Below, piece by piece: positions 36,196 to 49,090 of a DNA stretch of 64,000 nucleotides. Numbering within the stretch: the stretch's first letter is position 1; each line of letters opens with the position of its first letter. The stretch covers positions 18,648,248 to 18,712,247 of the forward strand of contig CM030710.1 in the NCBI GenBank assembly GCA_017979445.1, given 5' to 3'. The notes beneath the pieces were generated by a model that ran no database searches, was not told where the DNA came from, and saw only the letters and a program-made list of their open reading frames with translations. Both the position numbers and the translations under genes were made by a program. Origin of the DNA: Akebia trifoliata. Its lineage: Eukaryota > Streptophyta > Magnoliopsida > Ranunculales > Lardizabalaceae.

Positions 36196-38060
36196 ATTTT
36201 GGCTCCCTAACGTTGGTTGTCGAACCTAACCCATTTAAAATATAAAAATTCCAATATACTTCGAATGTTATGGTGGATATTGTTCCTCAATTACATAATT
36301 CGAAATTTTGGGGTCTCGAAAGAGTTGGTTTTGGATTAAGAAACATGTATTTGTATATGTCGGGATTGTAATTAGTTATAAATATAGAAATAAATGAAGT
36401 AGCAACAATTTGTTATTGTTGGATAGAATATAATAGGGATTTCATCACTTTGAAGCAAATCAGACAGTGATATCACCACTTCGAAACTTAATGAATTCAT
36501 AGCTTCTGAAAGAACGTATTAGTATTTTATAATATTAAAAAAAAAAATGAATTTATCACTTTACATTGGAAAAAAAAAAAAAAAAGGAAATCTTTTTACT
36601 TAAAAGAAATGGGCATTTGGTTCAGATTGTAGAATTTGATTTTCTATTCTAATTATAGATTGTCAAAATCTGATTATAGAAACTAATTTTGAGAGACCAA
36701 AATCTTGTTTGGCTAACACTAGTTTTGAAAACTAATCTTGTGGAAAATTTTCCCACTTACAATTTTTGAGATTGAGAATGAGAGTAAAAATACATGTCCT
36801 AGAGATTGAAGATAATGGATTTTTGAGGGGGGAAATGACATTTATGACATTTTATATTAGTTGTCGGGTGAATTATATATTAAGGAACATGTTAAGATTA
36901 CCCAAAAAATTATGATGATTTTGTATTTTTATTTCAAAAACTATTACTATTATTGTTGTTGTTGTTAACTATAATTATTTATTAGTATTATTATTAATAT
37001 TAGTCATTATTATTATTAGATTGTTGGTTTTGTTATTATTACTACTATTATTTTTCTTTATTATAATTATTGTAGAGGTGGTTCTAGGTTTACCTCTATC
37101 AACTCTATTCTGCAACTTTGATGATGCTCCTTGTTCTTCCAATCAGTCGTCTGGTGGTACCAGTGTGTTCCTACCACGAATCCTCCGACGCCCAAGTTAG
37201 ATTAGAAAAAAAAAAAAAAGAATAATCAGTTCTCAAGTTTGCCAACATTCCAAAGATTCCTCCCCTTTCAATCTCTGTTCCTCTTATAAGGTTTCCATCA
37301 ATCCCCAAAGTATAGGGACCTTCCTTGATTCCTTCAATCAAGGGATTTGAACATGGAAATCCATTATCCAAAAAGAAACTTGACCAGTTTAAAAGGAATA
37401 CATTTTATCTCGTCAATTACTCCTAAATTCTTAGGATCTATCCTTCAACTTAGGAAGTCAAAGGATAGATCAAGATCTGCGCATGCTTTGTCATCAAAAA
37501 AGACATCTAACTTCACTTTGACCTGTAGTTGAGCAGGATTGGGTTGTTAGTCCTTATCTGTTTGATTTAATAAACTCAATTGATAAAAAAAAAAAAATTG
37601 ATTATTATGAACCAATCAAATTAGTTGGCCCAATTGACAAATGTATCTAATCAGCCAATACTAAACCAATTAGACCAATTGATTTTAGGTTCAAAGATTC
37701 AACCTAATTTGCACGAAGAAGATTCAATCAGGTGGCCAAACTAACTAGTCTGATCCAAGGCTCAACCCCAATCAGGGATAGACCCGTGATTGACCTTTTT
37801 CATCCTTTTAGCCACTATAGACTTATAGTCCATTTGGACTTAATGTTTGCCATCAGACTTGAACTAATTTATATCAAATTTTTAATTAAGTGGTTAAGAG
37901 TCAAACCTTTAGAATCAATGGTTAATTTTGGTTTACTTCGATCAGGTAATAATTTCTCCTAGACGTGCTAAATCACCATCTGTGCCACTTTGGGTCGTGA
38001 AAAGAAACTTCTTGTTAGAGTACCATTGTCAAGCCCAAGTAATCAACCTTTTCCATAAGA
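36196..38060. other. AT-rich DNA without recognised gene
   Basis: Contains ATT/GTT trinucleotide-rich sequence at about 36940-37075, an A run at about 37204-37218, and a possible LINE- or SINE-like 3' tail (AATAAACTCAATTGAT then A13 ending near 37599). The part right of 37600 may be the degraded leader of the gypsy element that follows. Confidence 0.4.
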
Positions 38061-38918
38061 AAAACTAAGTATCATGGATGAAGTGGCACTCCACCAGATT
38101 TTAGAATCCTTTCAAGCATAGATTATTACTTCTGTTCAAACACAAATTGAGGCCCTGAAGACTAAAAAGAAAAATGATAAAGTTATAAACCTCAGGCTGT
38201 GTTTGACATCGTCGAAGGCTCAGAAGATGAGTAATTACCCATCGACATTGTCTTAGCTCATCGAATAACTCAGGTTGAAACTACCTTAAAGAATAAAAGG
38301 ACCTTGACAATTTTGTTCTTGATTAGGGGCAATGATGTTATTTCCTACGGTCCATCTACCAGAGAAATTCATAATGCCAAACATGGAAAGTTTAACGAGA
38401 TTGGATGTCATAGGACTCACTTGAAAGTATATGTTGGCATCATGCAATCTCAGGGTCTGAGTAAAAAATAGGCCCAACTTTTTCAGAAAACCTTTACATA
38501 ACCTGTCTTATGCTAACTAATGTCACTAGACTCATCTCGGATAAGAATATGACATGAATTGATGAAGGATTTTATTGGTCGATAATTATTTAATACGGAT
38601 ATTCAACTCACAAGAAGAGATTTACAAACAACTAATTAAAGTCAGGTAAAACCTTCACGGAGTTCATTACTCGATTGAGAGCTAAAACCACTCAATTATG
38701 GGACTAACCTCAGGAAAAGTAACAAATCAAGATTATCCATAGGAATTTAACTCTAAACTATGACAAGTATTTGATGCCTCAATACCTTTCTACCTTTTAA
38801 TCCCTTCTTAAGGCTGGAAATCAAGTAGAGGATGCCTACACTTCGGGACTTTTTGGTGACTCGTTTAAGTCAAAATCAAAAAATTTAAACCCACTATCAA
38901 ATCCTTACAAGTGGCCAA
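38061..38918 (+). pseudogene. Tat-type Ty3/gypsy gag, first part
   Basis: Broken plus-strand frames read PEKFIMPNMESL, then MAQLFQKTFTQPV, DSSRIRT, GKTFTEFITRLRAKTTQLW and YLSTF*SLLKAGNQVEDAY. This is the order found in the retrotransposon gag domain of Tat-lineage elements, from a MP.FEK-like start through an FQ.SLSG-like helix to an E.F..Y..R.R..A.Q segment. Many stops and shifts make it a relic. The reading continues on the far side of the inserted element at 45586. The 5' LTR was not found. Confidence 0.65.
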
Positions 38919-40852
38919 TGAAAATACGTGTTTCATACCGTGTCTAGTCTTAGAGGGGGGTGAATAGGATAATTAAATTTCCTTTTGATTTATCCAATTT
39001 AATTTAGATTGATAATTTGATTATGTGTTTTTAGTCATTCACCTAACCTCAATTTTGTATTTATGTCTCTAAAATGCATTTAATGAAAATGTACTTGAAA
39101 TTTAATCATGTCATTTAATGGCACATTCATATACGATTTACCTATTCGACATTTATAAAATCGCATAACATTCAAAACATTCAAGTGTAAATTACGAAAT
39201 TATAAAAACATGCTCAAGACATAAGACATCTAATAGATTGGTAATGTGCCTACATCCATTCTCACATCAAGTCTCTTGTTTGCAATGCAATTGAAGTTTT
39301 CTTAGAATCTAAACATTCATTACATGACATACTTAGCATAGTATTCATTCATAGCATACATTTATCTAAGTATAAACTAATAGAGGTATTTCCACAAACA
39401 CAACACAAGTATTTTATAATGATTTGATAACGTGCTTACATCCACTCCCAAGTTTCCTACCTAGGAACTTGGTATTCACTATCAAAGAGGTTTATGGTTC
39501 ACCTCATACCTTTTACATAGAGTTTTTATACCTAAGTTAAATTCTAAAATCTTAAGATCAAGAGAATGCATCCCCTCGAAATTTGTGAATTTTGTTCCTT
39601 GAAAATTCACAAACCTCTAATTTGTTAATAATCCTCGATTCTAACAAGAGCTTGATTTTTGAGGCTGAACCAATTAGTCACATACAAATATTTTTAAAAA
39701 TAACAATAAAATCAAAGACTCGCTCAACTCTATGAGGTTTGCAAATGGAGATCTTGAGTTCTTCGAGTCCTTGAATTCCCAAGTACATTTCGATGGTTGG
39801 ATCTTTCAATCAAGCTTTCGAGTTCATCGGTTCCTTGTGATTACTCCCACCATCGTCTCCTTTTACTTCTTGCTCCATGAATGTACCAATGTATGTGTAA
39901 GGTGAGGTTTGATAGTTGGAGAGGATCAATTGTGAAATCTAATAAGGTTGAAGGGGTTCACATAAATTTGACTGTCATGAGAATAGAGAAGACTCTCAAA
40001 GTGTGGAGAGAGGAGAGACAATTTTCTCTAGGATTTGATCCATAGGAAGGGCATAAATTGAATGGAGTTTCAACTAAGGTTTGGACCTTCCAATCTATAA
40101 AGAATGCTCTCTAAATGGGAGAGAGGAAAATGCAAGTTCTATAAGGATCAATAGAAGTGAAAAATGAACAAAAGAACTCATTTTAAAGTCATTTTCAATC
40201 TGTCAATGACTATACCGGTAGAACCAATTTTTAAAAGCCTCCATACCGGTTATGTTTGGTTGTTGTTGTCTATCCTACTAGTTTTGGTGAACAGTGTCAT
40301 GGGGTAAATTATAAAAGTACCATTGGGAGGGGGTATTTTGACCATAACTTTCAAACGGTAACTCCGTTTCGCATGCCGTTTAGGGATTTGATAGATCATG
40401 GAATAAATTGGTGAAATGATCAAAATACTTTTTTTTTCCTTCTTAGATAAAATTAAGCTTTCGAGAAGGTCGGTAACAAAATATTTCGAAGGCGTGCTAG
40501 ATATTACCTATATAATGTCACCAAAAAAACACCAAAGACAAAAAAGGGTTTTAGGGTGGTTAAATCTCTAATGTTCCCTCTGTGACCACTTTCGATTCTT
40601 GAAAAGTCTAATGAGAGAATGGGTCAAGGAAAGAGTTTCTCTACTCATTACGGCTCGACCTATCAATTATTTAAGTGTTGGGGAATAGTCTTGGGTAGTC
40701 TATTACCTCTTAGGCTTTGTGTACACACATTGGAGTTTTTTGTCGAGGCACGTGTGATTGAGCAACTTTACTAGAGTCTTCATATGTCTTCAATGGTAAA
40801 TCGACTCAACACTCAACATATGTCTCAGGATTGACAAAATATGGAATTAACA
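38919..40852 (-). repeat. 3' LTR of the gag-only element
   Basis: 1934 bp; on the minus strand it begins TGTTAATTCCATATTTTG and ends TATTTTCA. It is about 100 bp longer than its partner because of small indels. Confidence 0.88.
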
Positions 40853-42649
40853 ATCTCCCCATTTGCCAATTACGAGACAAAACCCTAACTAGACCAAAAA
40901 GACTGGAAAACATTTCTAGAATGACTAACATGACTTACACCCGATTAGAATCTTACAAAAGTGTTTAAAAGTAAAAAACCTAAGATTCTATCTGCTTTGC
41001 TCCCCCTTAAGTAATGCTTCCCCTGATGTTTTACCTGTAAAAGTCAATTGAGATAGTACACATGGGTGGAAACAACATTCTCCCCCTTTTGTTAGTATTT
41101 GACAAAGGGTGTAATTAAACCAATGTTGATACAAAATATATTCCAATAAGTATAGGGGTTAGGATATATGCATGCAATTAATATGACTATCAGAGCAAAA
41201 TACATGACGGAAATAATCATAAACATGCCAACTGTAGTATGACTATAAAGCATAGGCATGGCTTGTTCAAATGACACATAGAAAATATAATGGAATAGAA
41301 CAGTATAAAAACATGCATATGAGCTTGCACAATATAAACGAAATGCAAATAAGTGATCAAATGCACACGAAACATAAAAAAAATATTTTACTATTAAGCA
41401 CAACTATAAGAAAAATAAATGCCAAATGATTTAACTATTAAAGTATTGGCATAACATGCTAACAAGACAATAAAGTATGCAAATAAGAGCATAGAAATTG
41501 TAACATGATACATATGTGAGAAGTTATAAAATATACCAATATGAATACTCTCACCAAACAGCTTAACAATATATAAATTATGCCATGTCACCACGTTTGG
41601 TCATTATACCACTAAATAATTTTAATATGAGAAATAAATGTAAGAGAATCAAGTTTGGGAGTACAAGAGGTGAGCAAAACATATGAGGGAATCAAAAGTA
41701 ACCCAATTCACAGTTTTGAAGGTGATCTCGATTCCACAAACCTAAGGAGCATGTCCCACCATGTTCCGCCGGTCCCAAAATCGATCCCATTGAGTTTGGG
41801 AAAATATTGGCAAAAAAAAATTTCAAAATTTTCTTGGTTTGTCATAAGGTCTATATGCAAAAATATTATGGACGCGTATCAAATCACTTTCAAGAAGTCT
41901 CAAAAAATTAACCAGATTGTACCAATATGGGAAATTTTAAAAAAATTGAAAGTAAGAAAATCCGTTGAAACTGATCAATAAAAATGATAAAAGCATGAGA
42001 ATTAACTTAGGAAGGGTCTAGAAACCCAAATCTACCAATAAAATCAGGTTTCCTGATTGCTCAAGTTTCAACAAAATTGGCCATAATGGTCAAAAGTGAC
42101 ATGAAAAATTCCCTCATTAGGAAATTTTCTCCAAAAGAGATCATAACCTCAAGTTTGTCTATAAAAACATAAAATGAGTCTAAGTACTCAAATATTTGCC
42201 AATTTTACCTCAAATTTGGTGGACCAATGTACTTCCGTGGTGCACACAAGCATCCAGTCAATTTTTGACCTAGAGCAAAGTGGCTTGAAATCTTTGAATA
42301 TACTAATAAATGCATAAAAATGATTTTCACTCAAGATTTACAAGGTTGGTGCAAAAATCGAGAGTTAAAGATTGTCCAACATGTGTATCTTTACTTGGAG
42401 AATGGTTGATGGGAAGAAATAACGCTCCATCATCTTTAAATGGTCTCATTTTAAGAACAGTGTGAGGATACATGTATATAAATTTATCAATAAATAACAT
42501 GTTCTTAAAATAAGATGGATTTCTAGATAACATGGCCACACTGATTCCAACAATGTGAAAATTTCTAAAAAGAAAAAATTCATGGAAATGAGGTTTGATC
42601 CTTAGATATCCCAGTAAAAGTACACATACTCAAGAGTCTCGAACTCAAA
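40853..42649. other. Interior of the gag-only element without coding match
   Basis: About 1.8 kb between the gag remnant and the purine tract with no pol-like word on either strand. In an autonomous relative this is where pol would sit. Confidence 0.6.
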
Positions 42650-43740
42650 TCAAATTTTATGTCAAGGAGCAAATCAAATTTTACAGTCTTCAAAATTTGA
42701 AGATGCTTGTTCAACACCCTCTGACCCATCTGAGTCAACCCAAGTACCTTGTGCAGTCAGTTGTATGTTGAAGTTAGATATTTGCAAATCGATTATTCTA
42801 GGCTACGAGAAATAAACTATGATAAAATGGCCAATACCTCCACAGTGATAACATTCAGTATCATCCTCTGACATATATGGAAATTTACTAATGGATCACC
42901 TTTCATCATCAGTATAACTCATTTTACTAAAGCTATGTGATCCTCTTTTCATATGAAAATAATTTGCCTATATCAAAATCATGTCCTAAACATCTAGGTC
43001 ATTCTCACTACTTTCATCAAGGATAGTTTTATTATGAGTTTGCGAGAAGAAAAGAGATTACATGGAATTTACTTATTTAGATGATGACTTTGAAGAAGAG
43101 AATCATGACTACTGCTACTCTTTTTAGGAAGGACCTTCGAGATGGAGATCAACCATGGTGAGTAATCTAATAAGTTCTTCATCACTTATGATTTTCATAT
43201 CTCAGAACTATATTCAAGTTCACAATAGAAGTAAACCTCTTAGGAAGGGACCTAAGAATTTTTTTGTAAATTCTTTCTTTCAGAACAAACTATCCTAGGA
43301 AGTACACAGAAATATTATAGTCTTTAAGTTTTGCATAAAGTTCTCAATCAAAATTATTTTATTTTATCCTAATGTTCTCAAAAAATGTGTTAACATTTGA
43401 AGTTTGAAGTTTTGACAACGTAGGTATCTAAGGAAGCCAAGCTTGTTTTAGCCAATCGATATGAGACAATATGTTTGAGTTCACTTGGGGAAATGCCATC
43501 GTGTATAAAATTTAGTATTCTCATATTATGACAACTACCGATTTTTAATTGTTGGGGTGGACTAAGTTCCAAAAGTCACAACTCAAGGGGTATTGATAAA
43601 GATCATCATCCTAATTTAGCGATATGCACAATTAAGTTGATGGATATATGGAGGTCTAGAGGATGGCCATTATCGAACTTAGACATGGTTCAAAGTCTTG
43701 GGATCAACTCTAGGATGTGAAGCCTATCAAGAGTAAATTG
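42650..43740 (-). pseudogene. Copia-type gag (UBN2-like) remnant
   Basis: From about 43700 downwards on the minus strand, frames read FIHDGISPSELKHIVSYRLAKTSLASLDTY, which corresponds to the (AL)SPDEF.RI..C.TAKE.WDTLE core of copia gag. Then comes EKISDEELIRLLTMVDLHLEGPS, and then EDDTECYHCGGIGHF, a CCHC zinc knuckle whose last Cys is replaced by Tyr. Stops and shifts separate these parts. Gag forms the particle that packages element RNA; a gag-only element would need enzymes from elsewhere. It starts within about 100 bases of the primer-binding site, as expected. Confidence 0.7.
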
Positions 43741-43754
43741 GCTCTAATACCAAT

Positions 43755-45585
43755 TGAAAATATGTGCATCGTACCATGTCTAGTTCTAGAAGGGGTAAAT
43801 AGGATAATTAAAAAAAAATTCGATTTATCTAATTTTAACTTAGATTGATAATTTGACTATGTTTTCTTAATCATTCACCTAACCTCGATTTTACACTTAT
43901 GTCTCTAAAATGCATTTAATAAAAATACACTTGACATTTAATCATGTCATTTAATGGCACATTCATATACGATTTACCCATTCAACATTTATGGTATCGC
44001 ATAGCATTTAAAATATTCAAGTGTAAATTGCGAAATTATAAAATCATGCACAAGACATAAAATATCTAATGGATCGGCAATATGCTTATATTCATTCTCA
44101 TGGTAAGTCTCTAGTTTGCAATGTAATTGAAGTTCTCTTAGAATCTAAATATTCATGGCAAGACCTACTTAGCATAGTATTCATTCATAGCATACATTCA
44201 TCTAAGTGTAAACTAATAGAGGCATTTCCACAAACACAAGGCACACATTTTATAGTGGTTTGGCAATGTGCCTATATCCACTCCCAAGGTTCCTTACCTA
44301 GGAACTTGGTATTCATTATCAAAGAGGTTTATGGTTCACCTCAAACTTTTTACATAAAATTTTTATACCTACGCTAAATTCTAAAATCTTAAAATCGAGA
44401 GAATACATCCTCTCAAAATTTGTGAATTTTGTTCCTCGAAAATTTACGAACTTCTACTCTTGTTAAAAATTATCGATTCTAAGAAGAGCTTGATTTTTGA
44501 AGACTAGATCATGTAACCACATACAAATATTAAAAAAAAAAAAAAATCAAAGACTCACTCAATTCTATAGGATTTACCCATAGAGATCTTAAGTTCTTCA
44601 AGTCCTTGAGCTCACAAGTACATCTTGACAGTTAGATCTTCCAATCAAGCTTTCAAGTTCGTTGGCTCCTTGTGAATACTTCTACCATCGTCTCCTTTTG
44701 CTCTTTGATCCATGAATGTACCAATGTGCATGCAAGGTGAGGTTTGATGGCTGAAAAGGGATCAAGTAAGAAATCTAGGAAGGTTAAAGGGGTTCACCTA
44801 AGTTAGACTCTCATGAGAATAGAGAAGACTCTCAAAGTGTGAAGAGAGGAGAGACAATCTTCCCTAGGATTTGATCTAAAGGAAAGGCATAGGTTCAATA
44901 GAGCTTCAACAAAGATTTGGACCTTTCAATGTGTAGAAAATATTCTCTAGAGGGGAGAGGGGAGAACACAAGTTCTCTAAGGATCAAACCAAGTGAAAAA
45001 TGTGCAAAAAAACTTATTTTAAAGTGTCATTTTAAAGCTCCCAACAACTATACTGGTAGAATTAGTTTTTAAAAGCCTCCTACGGATTTTGTTTGGCTAT
45101 TGCTACAAAACTATCACAAAGGGGTGGATCATGAAATAAATAGGTGAAATGACCAAAATACTCTTTTTGCCTTTTCAGATCAAATCGAGTTTTTGGGAAG
45201 GTCGGTGGCAAAATGGTTTCGAACGTGTGCTAGAAATTACTTATATATTGCCACCAAAAAAACACCAAGGATAGATAATGATTTTAGGATGGTTAAATCT
45301 CTAATGTGCCCTTTATAATCACTTTCAGTTCCCAAAAAGTCTGATGAGAGAATGGATCGAGGAAAGAGTTTCCTACTCACTATGGGTCGACTTATCAATA
45401 ATCTAAGTATTAAGAAATGGTCTTTGGTGGTTTCATTACCTTTTAGGCTTTGTGTACACACATTAGAGTTTTTTGTTGAGGCACGTGTGGTTGAGTAGCT
45501 TTACCGAAGTCTTCATATGTCTTCAATGGTAAATCGATCTGACACTAAACATATGTCTCGGGATTTACAAAATATGGAATTAATA
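43755..45585 (-). repeat. 5' LTR of the gag-only element
   Basis: 1831 bp. On the minus strand its first bases are TATTAATTCC, against TGTTAATTCC in the partner, so the terminal G has mutated to A. The two LTRs differ at many sites, indicating an old insertion. Confidence 0.88.
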
Positions 45586-46250
45586 GCCAACACCTCTTTT
45601 GCACTAGCTCCTCAAGGCATTCAGTCCTTACAAGCCAAGCTTAGGAGATAGTTCTCCAATCTTGGAATGTCCATTAGTATCGCCTTTCAAAAATTGGTGA
45701 AAATGAGACTATCAACACCATTGCAACCTAAGCCTCTGCCTAACCCTTTCCTTCCAAACTTGGATAATGGGCAATTCTATGAATTCTATCAGATGTCTAT
45801 CTATGCTCTTAATAGGTGCATTATTTCCTGCCTTAGTATTCAATACCTTATTGAGAAAGGAAAGATCACAATACCCGCTCTTATTATGCCCAATGTTAAA
45901 ACCAACCATTTGCCCACATTTCAAAATCAACTCCATCCTATCCTAAACCTAGTATCCATATCCAAACCTGAATCAGTTGACCCGGTTTCCTTCATTCATT
46001 CGATTGGTCCTCATAGTGTACCATCACCATGCTAGGATGAATATATCTATCCTAAGACAATGATGGAATTGAATAATAAAAAGGTTGTAGCAATAGTTTA
46101 TTCAGTATCTGATAGGCTTGAATTAGAAAATAAAGAGACTGGGAGAGCAAACAAGTTCAAGTCACCCATCAAAGATATCTACAGTGGCATAGACCCTAAC
46201 ATTATGTCCCTCTATTTGGAATGATATCCCCACTTTGAGTTTTCCTTTTA
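45586..46250 (+). pseudogene. Tat-type gypsy gag, second part
   Basis: FSNLGMSISIAFQKLV, then LQPKPLPNPFLPNLDN, FYEFYQM and IQYLIEKGKI. In Tat-lineage gag-pol the order is FT.LGM....F.KL, L.P.P...P.PPNF, a CE(Y/F)HQM..H zinc knuckle and IQDLI.KG.I. The knuckle Cys and His are replaced here. It joins the part at 38061-38918 once the inserted element and one GCCAA are removed. Confidence 0.7.
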
Positions 46251-46379
46251 GTTTCAGTTGCATCAATCTTTAAATTTAGTTAGTCATTTCAATTATGTTA
46301 GTCCTTTTGTATTTTTGAGTTTTAGTCGAGTTTGTCAGTCTATGTTTTTTGTATTCCAATAAAAATAAAGAGGCTTTTG

Positions 46380-46700
46380 ATTATCATGTGTATAATAATG
46401 ATGTGAACATAAAATCTAACATGAGGAATGACTCGGAACTCACTAATCAAACTTGATAAATGTTGAAATTAAAAAATACACTCAAGAATTACAAATTAGT
46501 ACTACATTATCCTTAGTGAAACATGAGAGAATAATAAAATTACTTAAAAAATTTAACAGTATTCTCATATGGTCTTATGAGGATATGCTGACTATGAGCA
46601 CCGCATTTTCTATCATTAGAACAGATTGCACCAAAATAAATCAAGACATAAAGTTGAAGGTGAACTTCAAAGTCAAAAATTATCAAGAATAATATAGTTG
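46380..46700 (+). pseudogene. Tat-type gypsy pol fragment upstream of the reverse transcriptase
   Basis: EIKKYTQELQIST, then HERIIKLLKKFNSILIWSYEDM. This matches the linker before the reverse transcriptase in Tat pol (the LL..F.DVFAWSYEDMPG region). After about 46700 the reverse transcriptase itself does not follow, so reverse transcriptase to integrase has been deleted. Confidence 0.72.
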
Positions 46701-48439
46701 AAAGCATTAACAAAGGTGCTAAGACCTACAAGAATGATCTACCATATTTTTCACTCGAGAGAGGAAAGTTCTCATTCACAAACAAAATAAAAAAATTTCT
46801 CAAAATTCTACAAAAGTTGAATAGTCAAATACAAAGAATTTGATCATACTCAATTTTACAAAAGAAGACTTTACTTGATAAAGCAATCAAAATATCAAAT
46901 TCCTATAACCTTGATCGAATGAAATAGTATTTCACTAAAGGAGGCCTTCTTTGGTCGAATAATTTTCCTCTCTTACCAAGAAAATGATAACCTTCTTTAA
47001 CCTCTCGCAGCCTCTAAAATATCAAAAGCTTCTTCTTTCTCAATCATACCAACCAACCTTAGGAGGGAAGTCTTATATGAACTACATTTTGACTCGATCC
47101 CTAAAGATAAAATAAAAATTTGGGGTACGTAGGCAACCTGAGAAGTTACTTCAGGTCCGATCACGGATATATATATATATATATATATTCTCTTAAACGA
47201 TGTGTCATCGAAAAGGAAAATCTCTTATTGAAGAGTTCAAAGAATAATGCCTAACTAGGGGCATAAGAAAAAAGAAAGAATCAAAAGAATTGACAGAAAA
47301 GAAAAGAATGCCAAACTAGGGGTATTAGAAAAAAAGAATCAAAATAATTTACAAAAAAGAAAAGAATACCAAACTAGGGATATTAAAAAAGGAGAATAAA
47401 AAGAATTGACAGAAAAGAGAGAATATCATACGAGGGGCATTTTGAGAAGTTGGGCTTTATACATTTTCTTTCTAAACCATGTCTTAAGCCTACCTATTAA
47501 GTCTTCCCGAATGCTAATTGACTCAGTTAAGGTGCAGGGGACCAAGAAGTTGTCAAGTTGAATGTTCGAGATCACTACAAAAAAGATAAATTCGTTAAGT
47601 TGAAAACTCCAAAGGGCAACTTAGGCCAAAGTTAGGGCATAACCATTAAAAAAAGAGCTTACTAGGTTGAAAACCTAAAAATGCGACCGAGGCAAAAATT
47701 AAGGCATTCTCAAAAAAGAAAAATAAAGCAAACCAGATTGAGAACCTATAAAGGCGATCTAAGTAAAAATTAAGGCACCAAAAAATAAAAAGGAAAGATC
47801 CCACTGGAAAGGAAAATTCAGAAGGAAACTTATGCAGAAACTAGGAAATACATAATTATTCAAGTCATAATATTCCTTTTTCAGCTAAGAGCTCACGTCT
47901 AACAAAGACAGTATTAAAATCAAATAAACTTAGAAGTCATGTTAAACATTGTAAAATCTTTAAGAGTATGTTTACTTGTCTAAGTGTTCCTTTAAGAAAA
48001 ATGTAGAATCATCAATTACTTTGAAGAGAAAAATCTTCTATTCCAATATTTATCAAGATTTTAAGTTCAACTCAAGCATTTCTCAAAAAAAAAAAAATTC
48101 AAAAGAAAGTAATCAATTCCTTATTGCACATATGATAATCTTAAGAGTCTTGAAAATTTAAGGATTGTTGATTCTTTTGTCTATCATTTATCAGAGTCCA
48201 TAGTTTCGAGTCCATATTTTTCAAGTGCAATCTATTCTATCAATTTCATAGTCAAATTCAAGTTAAAGGCAAATCCTGAAACTAGAGACATTTTTGAAAG
48301 TCATTGTGATTCCAAAGTTTTCATTCTTAATCACATGATCAAAAAGTCTAAAAGTCTGTCGAAGTCCAATGATAATTATGAATCCAGATGCATGATAAGT
48401 CAATAATGACCTAATCATTGAGCTCAATAATATTGAGTC
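46701..48439 (+). other. Probable 3' untranslated region of the Tat-type element
   Basis: No coding match. Repeated words such as AACTAGGGGCAT...AAGAAAAGAAT (about 47250-47440) and GAAAACCTAAAAATGCGACC-like phrases (47600-47770) resemble the low-complexity region found between integrase and 3' LTR in Tat elements. A TA run lies at about 47169-47188. Confidence 0.5.
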
Positions 48440-49090
48440 TTTAACTAACCCAAGCCCGAGAAGCGTGACTCTAATAAGTTTAAGCCTGATAAACGAAACT
48501 CAAACCTTTTTGAATCATAGAATGAGTTTAAGTAGGATTATAATAAGTTCTTACAAACCCAAGCCCGAAAAGCATGGTTCCATTAAATTTGAGTCCGAGA
48601 AATGAGAATCCAATCTTTTTGAATCATAGAATGAATTTAAGTAGGATTCTAATAAATTCCTATAAAACCCCATCCTGATAAGCATGGCTCTAATGAGTTC
48701 GAGTCCAAGAAACGAGACTCCAACTTTTTGAATAAGGATTTTAATAAGTTCCTATAAAATCCCAACCTAAGAAGTATGGCTTCAGTAAGTTCAAATCCGA
48801 GAAACGAAACTCTTCCTACAAACCTTAGCCTCAGAAGCGTGGTTCCAATAAGTAGCAACTCAAATCTTTTTGAATCATAAAATGAGTTTAAGTAGGATTC
48901 TAATAAGTTCCTGCAAACCCAAGCCTGAGAAACGAGACTCCATTAAGTTCGATTTTGAGAAATGAAACTCCAATCTTTTTGAATCATAGAACTAGTTTAA
49001 GTAGGATTATAATAAGTTCCTGCAAACCTCAGCCCAACAAGGATGGCTCCAATAAGCTCAAGTCCAATAAACAAGACTCAAATTTTTTCA
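48440..49090 (+). repeat. Tandem array, about 109-bp unit, six copies
   Basis: The unit has AAGCCCGAGAAGCATGG, AGTTCGAGTCCGAGAAACGA, CTTTTTGAATCATAGAATG and TTTAAGTAGGATTCTAATAAG. AGTAGGATT recurs at 48531, 48640, 48891 and 49000, that is 109 bases apart with shortened copies between. It lies directly upstream of the LTR at 49602, the hypervariable zone where Tat/Ogre elements are known to grow tandem repeats. Confidence 0.85.

Larger units (their letters stand above)
38919..45585 (-). mobile_element. Complete LTR retrotransposon with gag only, inserted in the gypsy relic
   Basis: Two long direct repeats, 38919-40852 and 43755-45585, bound a 2.9-kb interior, and GCCAA flanks the whole (38914-38918 and 45586-45590). 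Beside the right repeat the plus strand reads TTGGCTCTAATACCAAT, whose complement is the classic TGGTAT.AGAGCC primer-binding site for initiator Met-tRNA. Beside the left repeat is the complement of a purine tract (AATGGGGAGATT). The element is therefore read on the minus strand, the right repeat being its 5' LTR. The interior has a decayed gag-like region but no protease, integrase or reverse transcriptase. That is the make-up of the TR-GAG class of non-autonomous elements that depend on a partner. Confidence 0.9.

Noticed and set aside
41092..41594. Hydrophobic minus-strand frames as membrane proteins
   Set aside because: AT-rich non-coding interior of the gag-only LTR element. The apparent hydrophobicity comes from T-rich codons.
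43741..43754. TTGGCTCTAATACCA as part of a tRNA gene
   Set aside because: It is an isolated complement of the usual Met-tRNA primer-binding word directly beside an LTR, with no tRNA body around it.
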